Source: Nitrospira sp.
Lineage (GTDB): Bacteria > Nitrospirota > Nitrospiria > Nitrospirales > Nitrospiraceae
DNA: 64,000 nucleotides
Direction of reading: 5' to 3'
Assembly: GCA_005116835.1 (NCBI GenBank)
Contig: SWDM01000018.1
Span: 65,485-129,484, forward strand
The translations under genes were made by a program, and so were the position numbers. Positions 25,436 to 34,380 of the stretch are shown here, piece by piece. Positions within the stretch are counted from its first letter, which is position 1, and each line of letters begins with the position of its first letter. The notes below the pieces were generated by a model. It was not told the origin of the DNA, made no database searches, and saw only the letters and a program-made list of their open reading frames with translations.

Positions 25436-26872
25436 CTACTCTTCCGCCTCTTCTCTCGCCGACGGAATCCCGTAGCGTTTGCACTTTTCCCAGAGGGCTT
25501 TACGCGAGAGGCCGAGAATCTTCGCGCCGGTTGTGCGGCTGCCGTCCACTCGCTCCAATACCGACAGGATATAGTCCTTCTCGAACTGTTCCCTCGCCGT
25601 CGCCAGCGAGGTCAGAGGACGTTCCTCCCGTTTCTGTCCCGTCAGCCCTTCGCTACAGAATCCGCAAGATTCTTGTGCGGTCCCGCCCGTATAGGGACAG
25701 GACTGAAACCCGCACAGATCGGACGGCTGGACCGCTTCACGATCCTTCCCCAGCGCCACTGCGCGTTCCACCATGTTCTCCAGCTCCCGCACATTCCCAG
25801 GGAAGGAATACCGCATGAAGAGTTCGCGCGAGACGGAAGAAAACCCTTTCAATGTCTTATTCATCTTGCCGGAGCAGGTCTTCAAGATGTGGTCGGCAAT
25901 AATCATGATGTCCTCCTGCCGTTGACGCAACGGTGGGATCACGATCTGCACGACATTGAGGCGATAAAACAGATCCTCTCGGAACCGCCCCTGAGAGACT
26001 TCTTTGCGTAGATCCTTCTGGGTGGCACAGACCAGCCGCACGTCGACATCGATCCTGTCGTTTCCTCCGACTCGCTCAAATTGCCTTTCCTGAAGCACCC
26101 GCAACAATTTCACTTGGACGATCGGCGAGATTTCTCCGATCTCATCGAGGAACAACGTGCCCCGATGGGCCAACTCGAATCGCCCTCGCCGCTGCCGTAG
26201 CGCCCCCGTGAAGGCCCCCTTCTCATGGCCGAAAAGTTCCGCTTCCAACAGGGTCTCCGGAAGCGCCGCGCAACTCACCTTGACCAAGGGCTGGAGGCTT
26301 CTGGTGCTATTTTGGTGGATGGCATTCGCCACCAGCTCCTTCCCGGTTCCGCTCTCTCCGAGAATCAGCACCGTCGAATCCGTTCCCGCCACCAGCTTGA
26401 TCTTGTCGAGCACGGCCCGCATCTGGTTGTTTGCCCCAAGAATCCCGCCGAAACTGAACTTATCTTCCAAGACCGATTTGAGATCCTGGTTCTCCCGCCG
26501 CAAGAGTACGATTCGGCCCACCCGCTCGACGATCGACAGCAATTCGTCCATCTGGAATGGCTTGGTAATGTAGTCGAAGGCGCCGAGTTTCATCGCGCCG
26601 ACCGCCGTTTCCACCGATCCATGGGCGGTAATCACCACGACCTCCGTGGGAGGCGACTGTTCTTTGGCCGCTGTGAGCACCGTCAGCCCATCCGCGCCAG
26701 GCAGCCGCAGATCGGTAATTACCAGATCGAACGGCCGTTGACGGATGGCGCCGATCCCTTCCGTCCCGGAGGCAGCTGCTTCGACGTCGTAACCGATCGC
26801 CTCCAACGCATCGACCATCGACAGCCGTATCAGCGGCTCGTCGTCGACGAGCAGGATCTTGAGCCCCTTCAT
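25436..26872 (-). CDS. Sigma-54-dependent response regulator (NtrC type)
   Basis: 478 aa. Receiver domain 1-120 with phospho-acceptor D54 (LVITDLRLPG) and D10/D11; AAA+ domain ~145-370 with Walker A GESGTGKE, GAFTGA sigma-54 contact loop, Walker B GTLFLDEIGE and SFPGNVRELENM; C-terminal Fis helix-turn-helix (GAKILGLSRKALWEKCKRYGI). Between AAA+ and Fis is an unusual cysteine-rich linker (CGFQSCPYTGG ... SCGFCSEG). Its start overlaps the stop of the histidine kinase gene (ATGA), so the two form a cognate pair. It would activate sigma-54 promoters; targets are unknown. Confidence 0.9.
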   Translation of the reverse strand: MKGLKILLVDDEPLIRLSMVDALEAIGYDVEAAASGTEGIGAIRQRPFDLVITDLRLPGADGLTVLTAAKEQSPPTEVVVITAHGSVETAVGAMKLGAFDYITKPFQMDELLSIVERVGRIVLLRRENQDLKSVLEDKFSFGGILGANNQMRAVLDKIKLVAGTDSTVLILGESGTGKELVANAIHQNSTRSLQPLVKVSCAALPETLLEAELFGHEKGAFTGALRQRRGRFELAHRGTLFLDEIGEISPIVQVKLLRVLQERQFERVGGNDRIDVDVRLVCATQKDLRKEVSQGRFREDLFYRLNVVQIVIPPLRQRQEDIMIIADHILKTCSGKMNKTLKGFSSVSRELFMRYSFPGNVRELENMVERAVALGKDREAVQPSDLCGFQSCPYTGGTAQESCGFCSEGLTGQKREERPLTSLATAREQFEKDYILSVLERVDGSRTTGAKILGLSRKALWEKCKRYGIPSAREEAEE

Positions 26873-29800
26873 GACACCTTCTCCGCCGGCGAACGATCGC
26901 GGGACACAGGCAGACAGAGCGTAAAGGTCGTCCCCTTGCCGACTTCGCTATCCACCAGGATCTTTCCTCCATGGCGCTCGACGATGCCCAGACTGACCGA
27001 CAGGCCAAGACCGGTCCCTTCGCCTTCTCGCTTGGTCGTAAAGAAGGGGTCGAAGATTCTCGGCAGGACCGCCGGAGGAATGCCCGCTCCCGTGTCGCGG
27101 ACTTCGATGAGACAGACTCCTTCGACCACGGACGTCTTGATCGACAAGACCCCTCCCTCTTGCATCGCCTGGACTGCATTCAATATCAGATTCATCAACA
27201 CCTGCTCGATCATATGTCGATCGACCATGACATTCGGCAATCCCTGACCGAATCCCGTTTCCAACGCAATTCGGTTCGGAGCAAATAGATGCGTGGTCAA
27301 GACCAACACCCGATCGACGATATGATTGATCTCCGTCAGCGCAAACTCCGGCTCATGCTGCTGGGAAAAATCGAGGAGCTGCCGAACGATCTTTTGCACG
27401 CGCTGCACACCCTCTTCCATCGACCGCCGATATTCCTCTTGCCTGCTCGGCGATACCGTCCCCTTCCGTAAGTTGTAGAGGCAGTTCAAGATGCCCCCCA
27501 GGGGATTGTTGATCTCGTGAGCGACCCCGGCTGCCAGCCGTCCGACCGAGGCCAGCTTCTCCGAATTCCTGATCCGCTGCTCCAGTTTCTTAGTCTCGGT
27601 CATGTCCCGCGCGATGCCCAGCACACCTAGAATCGTTCCCTCGGCCCCATGCAGCGGAGAGACACTCACCATCACAGCCCTCGGCTCCCCTGTGCGGGTC
27701 ACCACTTCAACCTCATAGACCTGCTTGGCGCCGATATCCAAGGTGTTCTTGAGCCGCTTCCCCCGATGACGCTTGGAGAGAAGGGCGAGGTACGGACGCC
27801 CGAGGAGATCGTCTTTCCTGTAGCCCCAGGCTTCGACCTTGCTGTTGACGTAGGTGAACCGTTGATCGGTATCGAGGGTGTAAATCACATCGTTGGCATT
27901 CTCAAGGAGATTTTCAAGATACTGTGTGGTCTGCGCAATTTCCCGTGTGCGCTCTCGCACCTTGTCCTCCAGCTCTTCCCGATAGGTCTCCAACTGCCGC
28001 TCAAGCCGCTTCCGGCCTGTAATGTCCCGCAACTGCACCATCACCATGAGTTGATCGGCTGCTCCGACCAGGATTAAATCCATTTCGGCCGGAGTTTCCA
28101 GTCCGCCTGCATGGCGCACCACGATCTCTTTCGTGGCCACTTTCTGCCGGTCCAACACGATGTCGTTCAGCCAGCCCCGCAACGAATCGTGATACCCGGG
28201 GAGGACCACTTCGAGCAGACTGCGGCCAACCACATCCACCTCTACATAACCCAGCGCCTGCTCTTCACGTTTATTGACCGCGAGGATCGTCCCGTCCTGG
28301 TTCACCATAAAGACCGAGTCCGCCACCAGGTCGAACAAGGACTTATACCGCGCCTGCGAGGCCTCAAGCTGTTGTGTCCGCTCCGATACAGCCTGTTCAA
28401 GTTTTGACGTGTATTCCTGCAGTTGCCGCTCAAGCCGGCGCCGCTCGGTCACATCCCGCACAAACGCGCGTGAGTGAACCAGCCCGCCCCGTTCTTTGTC
28501 GATCAGCGCCGTGGCGTGAATCTCCACGTCGATCGGCTGGCCGTCTTTGGCCAGAAACACCGTCTCCATCGTGCTGCGTCCCTGCGCCACCAATCGTTCC
28601 AAATACTGCAAGACAAGCGACTCCTGACCACGCGGCACGAGATCCCACAGCTTCATCGACATCATCTCGTCGTGGCTGTATTTCAATTTCTCGATTCCCG
28701 TCTTGTTCACATGGACGAATCGGCCGTTGCGATTCAATTGATAGATCATCTCCGGGGAATGTTCGATCAAATCGCGGTACTTTTCTTCCAATCGGCGCAC
28801 ATCCACCACGCGCTGTTCAACCTGCGCAAAAGACCGTTGAAGATTTTCCGCCATCTGGTTGAACGCGTCGGCAAGCCCTTCGATTTCATCTCCGGTCTTC
28901 AGCTCCAAGCGACGGTCCAATCGGCCCCCTCCGATTTCACGCACTCCGTCGTGTAACACTTGAATGGGACGCGCAATCCTCCGCGCGACGACCACCCCGG
29001 TCCCCCACAACACGGCGAGGACGAGTACTCCATAGAGCAGCACCTTGACCACGAGCTCGACCAGCGGCGCATAGGTCTCTTGGGGATCCTGCCGGACCAC
29101 GGTGATCCACTGATGCCCTCCAAGACTCCCTGCGGCTAAACTTTCTCCGAATCGGACCGGGGCGAATCCGATCAACGCATCCTTGCTCCCATGCGTATCG
29201 TCGTCCGCGACCGTCCAGCCGGCTTTCAACCCATCGAGGGCCCGAATCAGTTCGGGCCTGAGAGTATGCTCTTCCGGGGACAGGACCGGACAGATCACCG
29301 GCACACCATCGGAGCTGAACAACATCGCATGGCCGGTCGCCCCAATGGTGGACTCGGCCACGGCGTGGAAAATCGTGTCTCGGCGCAACAGAATGGAGAC
29401 GGCCCCGATCACCGTTCCTTTCCTATCGTCCAGAATGGGCGCCGCCACCACGGCCATATGGGTTCCAAACCCAGGCTCGAACGCAATCTCGCTCACGTAG
29501 CCCTTGAGACTCCCCCCCTTCACCACCGCTTGCCACCAGGGGGTTTTCCCGTAAAAATACTCCACTTGCGGAATAGAACTGATCACTAGCGCCCCTTGCT
29601 GATCGGTCACTAAGATTCCAACATAGTCTGATTTTCGGATATCGTGCCACCGGATGAGGTAATCGGTAGCGATGCGATTGATGAAGAGAGGAAACTCGCT
29701 TTGCTTATCCCGCTTACGCCACCGCTCCTGCCAATCCTTGATCATGCCCTGGATACGTTGCGCATCCTTGCCCTCGTATGTGCGGTTGGCCTCGGTAACG

Positions 29801-30048
29801 GCGGTGCGGAGGAAGGGGGCCGTGCCGAGTTGCTGCGCCTCGTTCATCCCACGGCTGACCTGCATCTCAATGCGGCGAGCGGCTTCCACGGCCACTTCCT
29901 TGAAGTTCGCGCCGGTGATTTCACGAAGCGCTCGTCGCTCTTCGATGTAGGTGATGGCAAGCAAAATGGTCAGGGGAAGAAGGCCGACCAGCACGATCGC
30001 CGTGATGATCTTGCGCTGGAGACTGTGCGACCGACTCCAGAGTGTCAT
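26869..30048 (-). CDS. Membrane sensor histidine kinase (Cache-HAMP-PAS x3)
   Basis: 1,059 aa from ATG 30048. TM1 ~14-34; a large periplasmic Cache-like sensor (SDYVGILVTDQQGALVISS ... YFYGKTPWWQAVV); TM2 ~335-358; HAMP (RRIARPIQVLHDGVREIGGGRL); three PAS domains (IYQLNRNGRFVHVN; VFMVNQDGTILAVN; IYTLDTDQRFTYVN); HisKA SVGRLAAGVAHEINNPLGG with the phospho-His at ~842; HATPase with GLGLSVSLGIVERHGG. The frame is open to 30279 but the upstream part overlaps secF and a palindromic repeat. Partner of the NtrC-type regulator. Three PAS domains could allow redox or ligand sensing; the signal is unknown. Confidence 0.88.
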   Translation of the reverse strand: MTLWSRSHSLQRKIITAIVLVGLLPLTILLAITYIEERRALREITGANFKEVAVEAARRIEMQVSRGMNEAQQLGTAPFLRTAVTEANRTYEGKDAQRIQGMIKDWQERWRKRDKQSEFPLFINRIATDYLIRWHDIRKSDYVGILVTDQQGALVISSIPQVEYFYGKTPWWQAVVKGGSLKGYVSEIAFEPGFGTHMAVVAAPILDDRKGTVIGAVSILLRRDTIFHAVAESTIGATGHAMLFSSDGVPVICPVLSPEEHTLRPELIRALDGLKAGWTVADDDTHGSKDALIGFAPVRFGESLAAGSLGGHQWITVVRQDPQETYAPLVELVVKVLLYGVLVLAVLWGTGVVVARRIARPIQVLHDGVREIGGGRLDRRLELKTGDEIEGLADAFNQMAENLQRSFAQVEQRVVDVRRLEEKYRDLIEHSPEMIYQLNRNGRFVHVNKTGIEKLKYSHDEMMSMKLWDLVPRGQESLVLQYLERLVAQGRSTMETVFLAKDGQPIDVEIHATALIDKERGGLVHSRAFVRDVTERRRLERQLQEYTSKLEQAVSERTQQLEASQARYKSLFDLVADSVFMVNQDGTILAVNKREEQALGYVEVDVVGRSLLEVVLPGYHDSLRGWLNDIVLDRQKVATKEIVVRHAGGLETPAEMDLILVGAADQLMVMVQLRDITGRKRLERQLETYREELEDKVRERTREIAQTTQYLENLLENANDVIYTLDTDQRFTYVNSKVEAWGYRKDDLLGRPYLALLSKRHRGKRLKNTLDIGAKQVYEVEVVTRTGEPRAVMVSVSPLHGAEGTILGVLGIARDMTETKKLEQRIRNSEKLASVGRLAAGVAHEINNPLGGILNCLYNLRKGTVSPSRQEEYRRSMEEGVQRVQKIVRQLLDFSQQHEPEFALTEINHIVDRVLVLTTHLFAPNRIALETGFGQGLPNVMVDRHMIEQVLMNLILNAVQAMQEGGVLSIKTSVVEGVCLIEVRDTGAGIPPAVLPRIFDPFFTTKREGEGTGLGLSVSLGIVERHGGKILVDSEVGKGTTFTLCLPVSRDRSPAEKVS

Positions 30049-30075
30049 GGCGGTGCCCCGAGCAGGATGCGACAA

Positions 30076-30132
30076 CTCGTGAAGCGTGAAGCGTCGTTCG
30101 TATCCGGATTCGGACGCTTCACGCTTCACGAG
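30076..30132. repeat. Perfect 20-bp-arm palindromic repeat (GTGAAGCG family)
   Basis: CTCGTGAAGCGTGAAGCGTC (30076-30095) pairs perfectly with its inverse at 30113-30132 around a 17-base loop. It lies between secF and the kinase gene. Related copies are at 47149, 49825, 52378 and 63938. Confidence 0.9.
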
Positions 30133-30157
30133 CGACGATACTTTATAGCACCCTCCG

Positions 30158-31075
30158 CTAACCCCGCTGCAACATCTTTCCGGATGCTCCAGGCCAGAGT
30201 AACAGAAGCGGACTCGCGACAAAGACCGACGAATATGTTCCGAAGATGACGCCCCACAACAGAGCGAGAGAGAAGTCATGCAAGACTTCTCCGCCTGCCA
30301 GCGTCAGAGGAATCAACACCAACACGACGGTCAAACTGGTGACAATCGTGCGGCTCAAAACCTGGTTCACCGCATTGTTGATGATCGTCTCTTCGCTCTC
30401 TCGACGCCGCATCTTGAGATTTTCCCTGATACGGTCAAACACGACGACCGTATCCGTCATCGAATAACCTGCCAGCGTCAGCAGGGCCGTCACGACGAGC
30501 AGGGTTATCTCCTTATCCAGGATATAAAAAGCGCCCAATACCGCCAATACGTCATGAAACGTCGCCAGGGCCGCCGCGATGCCGAAGCGAAATTCGAACC
30601 TCGCCGCCACATACAGAACGATTCCGATGAAGGAAATGAAGATCGCAATGAGGGCATCCTCTTGAAGCTTCTTCCCGATAGTCGGCCCGATTTCCGTACT
30701 GGAATCGATCACGAACTGGTTCGAGGCAAACTCCTTTTTAAAGACCGCCACAACCCGATCAGCGACTTTTTCCTCGATGGTCGTCGAGGCCTTCAGGCGG
30801 ATCAGCAGTTTGTTGTCCTGACCGAACTCTTGCAGCTCGGCATTGGCCAAGCCGTTCGCCTCCAGGACTTTCCTCGCTTCGTCGATCCGGATCGGTTGAT
30901 CGAACTTCAGCTGCACCGCAGTCCCGCCCGCGAAATCGATACCGAGGTTTGCCGCGCCCCTGCCGATCTGGACAAGCGCCACAATTCCCAGCACCACCAT
31001 GATGCCGGAAAACAGAAAGGCCCAGCGGCGCTTTCCCATGAAATCGATACTAGTTTTTCCAAGGATCTCTAACAT
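30158..31075 (-). CDS. secF: Protein translocase subunit SecF
   Basis: 305 aa. Six membrane spans with the SecF signature FAGGTAVQLKFDQP after TM1, and the RND-type block ALLTLAGYSMTDTVVVFDRIREN. SecF works with SecD to pull exported proteins through SecYEG using the proton gradient. Follows secD by 15 bp with AAGGAG in the gap. Confidence 0.95.
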   Translation of the reverse strand: MLEILGKTSIDFMGKRRWAFLFSGIMVVLGIVALVQIGRGAANLGIDFAGGTAVQLKFDQPIRIDEARKVLEANGLANAELQEFGQDNKLLIRLKASTTIEEKVADRVVAVFKKEFASNQFVIDSSTEIGPTIGKKLQEDALIAIFISFIGIVLYVAARFEFRFGIAAALATFHDVLAVLGAFYILDKEITLLVVTALLTLAGYSMTDTVVVFDRIRENLKMRRRESEETIINNAVNQVLSRTIVTSLTVVLVLIPLTLAGGEVLHDFSLALLWGVIFGTYSSVFVASPLLLLWPGASGKMLQRG

Positions 31076-31090
31076 GCCGGCTCCTTCGAA

Positions 31091-32734
31091 CTAGATGCTT
31101 AACTGTCCCACTTTGTGTCGTTGATTCAAAAGGTCGAAGATAACTTTGGTGCCGATCAAGGCCGTAAATAAATTGATCCCGATCCCCAGACAGAGGGTCA
31201 CGGCAAATCCTTTGATCGGCCCGGTCCCGAAGAGAAACAGCGCCACCCCTGTAATCAAGGTGGTCACGTGAGAATCGACAATCGTCAGCAACGCCTTGTC
31301 GTATCCTCCATCTATCGCCAAGCGAACGGCTTTCCCCAGCCGCAACTCCTCACGAATACGCTCGAAGATCAAGACGTTCGAGTCGACGCCCATCCCGATC
31401 GTCAACACGATCCCGGCGATTCCCGGCAGGGTCAGGGTGGCGTTCAGCGCGGAAAGGGCTCCCATCAAACACAAGAGATTCAGCACCAACGCAAAGTCCG
31501 CAATCACGCCGGACAACCGGTAATACACGATCATGAAGATCACGACCATGGCGCCGGCAAACAGCGTGGCCTGAATGCCTTTTTCGATCGAATCCTTTCC
31601 CAGCGACGGCCCGACCGTGAGGTCTTGAATGATCTTGAGTGGAGCAGGCAGGGCGCCGGCCCGGAGTACAATGGCCAAATCGTTGGCCTCTTGCATGGAA
31701 AACGACCCGGTGATCTGCGCGCGGCCTCCGGTAATACGGTCCTGAATCACCGGCGCCGAATAAATCGTGTTGTCGAGCACGACGGCCATTCGCTTCTTGA
31801 TATTGTCGCCCGTAATCCGTTCGAATTCCCGTCCGCCCTTCCCGTCAAACGTGATCGAGACGTAGGGATCGTTGAACTGACCGATCGAGACCCGGGCATC
31901 GCTCAACACGTCGCCGGTCAGCATGACCCGCTTTTTCACGAGGTAGGGAATGCGATATTCGCGGCCCGACTCTTTGTCGACTCCCCGCTCAAAGAGGATC
32001 TCATCGCCGACCGGCAGCTTCCCCTCGGCCTGTTTCAACACATCCGCTTCTTTGTCTCTTGGAATACGGGCAGGCAAATCGAGCTTGGACAGATTGTCCT
32101 CATCGAGCATCTTAAATTCGAGCAACGCGGTCTCTTTGATCAGATCCCTGGCGCGCTTGGGTTCTTTGACCCCGGGCAGCTGCACGACGATCTGCTTCAA
32201 CCCCTGCCGCTGCACGATCGGTTCTGCCACGCCGAACTGGTCGATGCGGTTCCTGATCGTTTCCAGCGCCTGGTTGATCGCGGAGTCCTTGATCCGCTTG
32301 CCCTCGGCCTCCCGAAGCTCCCACACCAGCTTGTTGGCAGATCCGGCCGATTCCGTCTCGCTGAAGATCGGATAGTCGTCGATCAACTTCTGGATCTGCG
32401 TCTTGAGTTCGCCGTTTTGGAATTGGAACGTGATCTGGGTCGGTCCCGTCCGTAGGACGGACTCCACGGGAATCTTCTTCTCGACCAACCCATCTTGCAG
32501 AGATGTAACCGATCGATCGACGGCAATTTCGACCGCGCGATCTTCGTCGACTTCCATGACGAGGTGTATCCCGCCTTGGAGATCCAAGCCTAGGGTAATG
32601 CCTTTGCTCGGCATGACCTTCTTCATCCAATCAGGCAATCCTTGGTAGAACGGCTGGTAGGATGGAACAAAGAAGATCACCGACAGCACTACCACCGACG
32701 CCAACAATAGTAACCGCCCACCCACTTTTTTCAT
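31091..32734 (-). CDS. secD: Protein translocase subunit SecD
   Basis: 547 aa. TM1, then LGLDLQGGIHLVMEVD (the SecD D1-D4 signature), a large periplasmic P1 domain, DPYVSITFDGKGG, and five C-terminal spans with AGIVLTIGMGVDSNVLIFERIREE. Partner of the adjacent SecF; YajC lies just upstream in the usual yajC-secD-secF order. Confidence 0.96.
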   Translation of the reverse strand: MKKVGGRLLLLASVVVLSVIFFVPSYQPFYQGLPDWMKKVMPSKGITLGLDLQGGIHLVMEVDEDRAVEIAVDRSVTSLQDGLVEKKIPVESVLRTGPTQITFQFQNGELKTQIQKLIDDYPIFSETESAGSANKLVWELREAEGKRIKDSAINQALETIRNRIDQFGVAEPIVQRQGLKQIVVQLPGVKEPKRARDLIKETALLEFKMLDEDNLSKLDLPARIPRDKEADVLKQAEGKLPVGDEILFERGVDKESGREYRIPYLVKKRVMLTGDVLSDARVSIGQFNDPYVSITFDGKGGREFERITGDNIKKRMAVVLDNTIYSAPVIQDRITGGRAQITGSFSMQEANDLAIVLRAGALPAPLKIIQDLTVGPSLGKDSIEKGIQATLFAGAMVVIFMIVYYRLSGVIADFALVLNLLCLMGALSALNATLTLPGIAGIVLTIGMGVDSNVLIFERIREELRLGKAVRLAIDGGYDKALLTIVDSHVTTLITGVALFLFGTGPIKGFAVTLCLGIGINLFTALIGTKVIFDLLNQRHKVGQLSI

Positions 32735-32774
32735 GTCGTCTGTAACCCCTTTATCACGTGCGGACTACGAGCCC

Positions 32775-33140
32775 TTAATCCTTGTCCTTGTCTTTATCTT
32801 TCTCCTCGTCGTCACCGCCTCGCAATCGAGCGATCTGATCCCGTTGTATCCGAATCTTCGTGCTGTCGGCGATCTGCAATGTCACGGTATCCTTCCCGAG
32901 GTTCGATACGGTACCCCAGATACCGGACGCCGTCACCACCTTGTCGCCTTTCTTCAACGCCTCCAGCAAGGCTTTCTGCTGTTTCGAGCGTTTCTGCTGA
33001 GGCAAAATGACCAGAAAATAGAAAATGACAAAGATGAGCGCGAATGGAACGAGAGACAGGAGCGTACTGGCAGTCGATCCCCCACCTGCGCCGCTTCCAC
33101 CGCCGAACAACTGAGCCATTACGACCGATTGCAAGAGCAT
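32775..33140 (-). CDS. yajC: Preprotein translocase accessory subunit YajC
   Basis: 121 aa from ATG 33140 (AGAGGAG five bases upstream). One transmembrane helix (LVPFALIFVIFYFLVILPQQKR) followed by the YajC domain KGDKVVTASGIWGTVSNLGKDTVTLQI. The tail is a repeated Asp-Lys run. It joins SecDF in the holo-translocon. Confidence 0.93.
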   Translation of the reverse strand: MLLQSVVMAQLFGGGSGAGGGSTASTLLSLVPFALIFVIFYFLVILPQQKRSKQQKALLEALKKGDKVVTASGIWGTVSNLGKDTVTLQIADSTKIRIQRDQIARLRGGDDEEKDKDKDKD

Positions 33141-33204
33141 GCGAACTCCTCTCTGACTAGACCGATAGGCCTACGTTTCACGTTTTACCCTTTATGTCTT
33201 ACCA

Positions 33205-34365
33205 CTAATCCCCCGGAGCAGACCGAAGCTCATCCACATCCGTAACTGAAACGTCCGGTGCAGCCTGGTCTCGGGATCGGTAAAACTCGTCGCGGAACGA
33301 CCGTAACGTCCCCTGTGCAATCGCTGCCCGAATCCGGCCCATAAGATTTGCAAAGTACCAGAGGTTGTGGATGGTATTCAGTCTCGACGCCAACATCTCT
33401 TTCATTTGAAAGAGGTGATGCAAGTAGGCGCGTGAGTAGCGCGCGCAGACCTGACAGCCGCAGGCCGAATCGATCGGCTGCTCATCCCTGACATACCGCG
33501 CTTGCTTGATGACCACTCGCCCGAAACTGGTAAAGAGCGAACCGGTTCGCCCATGGCGCGAAGGCACCACACAGTCGAACAGGTCGATCCCCCGCATCAC
33601 CCCTTCGATTAAATCCTCCGGCATCCCCACTCCCATGAGATACCGTGGTTTCGAAGCCGGCAATTCCGGCACCGTCACATCCAACATGGCATACATCTCT
33701 ACCTTCGATTCTCCCACCGAGAGTCCGCCGACCGCATACCCCTCGAAGCCAAGCCCAACGAGGTCGCGCGCCGATGTCACCCTGAGATCGGCATCCAAAC
33801 CGCCTTGGACAATCCCGAAGAGGGCTTGATCCGTCCGGCGCCGGCCAGCCTGACACCGTTGTGCCCAAAGAGTCGTCCGCCGCACCGCGTCACGCACGAC
33901 CTCACTCTTAGCCGGCAAGGCAACACAGTGATCGAACGCCATAATGATGTCCGCCCCCAACGCTTCCTCGATTTCAATGGCCGTCTCCGGCGTGATGAAA
34001 TGGGTGGACCCGTCGAGATGCGACTGAAAACTCACTCCTTCGTCCGTCACCTTGCATAGCTTCGCAAGGCTAAAAATCTGAAACCCGCCGCTATCCGTCA
34101 AGATAGCCCCCGGCCATCCGGTGAACCGATGCAGTCCACCCATCTCAGCCACAATCTTATGCCCAGGCCGCAGATAGAGGTGGTAGGCATTATTCAGCAT
34201 GAGCCGAAAGCCGAGTTGTTCTAAGTCGATAGGGTCGATCCCCTTCACCGGCCCCAACGTGCCGACTGGCATAAAAGTCGGCGTGTCGATTTCTCCATGC
34301 GCGGTGATGAGTCTCCCCAACCGCGCGCTCGTCTCACGATCCTCCTGCTGAACTGAAAAAATCAC
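33205..34365 (-). CDS. tgt: Queuine tRNA-ribosyltransferase
   Basis: 386 aa from GTG 34365 (AAGAGGGATT upstream). It exchanges G34 for a 7-deazaguanine precursor in GUN-anticodon tRNAs. Diagnostic motifs: ILTDSGGFQIFSL (active-site Asp region), DIIMAFDHC, GVGMPEDLIEGV, FDCVVPSRHGRTG (nucleophile Asp) and the zinc site CGCQVCARYSRAYLHHLF. Fifteen bases downstream of argS and ahead of yajC, the common tgt-yajC-secDF order. Confidence 0.96.
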   Translation of the reverse strand: MIFSVQQEDRETSARLGRLITAHGEIDTPTFMPVGTLGPVKGIDPIDLEQLGFRLMLNNAYHLYLRPGHKIVAEMGGLHRFTGWPGAILTDSGGFQIFSLAKLCKVTDEGVSFQSHLDGSTHFITPETAIEIEEALGADIIMAFDHCVALPAKSEVVRDAVRRTTLWAQRCQAGRRRTDQALFGIVQGGLDADLRVTSARDLVGLGFEGYAVGGLSVGESKVEMYAMLDVTVPELPASKPRYLMGVGMPEDLIEGVMRGIDLFDCVVPSRHGRTGSLFTSFGRVVIKQARYVRDEQPIDSACGCQVCARYSRAYLHHLFQMKEMLASRLNTIHNLWYFANLMGRIRAAIAQGTLRSFRDEFYRSRDQAAPDVSVTDVDELRSAPGD

Positions 34366-34380
34366 AATCCCTCTTGATTG

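Noticed and set aside
26225-27247. 340-aa plus-strand frame inside the two-component genes
   Set aside because: Antisense shadow; no start signal or domain.
31268-32455. 395-aa plus-strand frame inside secD
   Set aside because: Antisense shadow of a well-supported gene.
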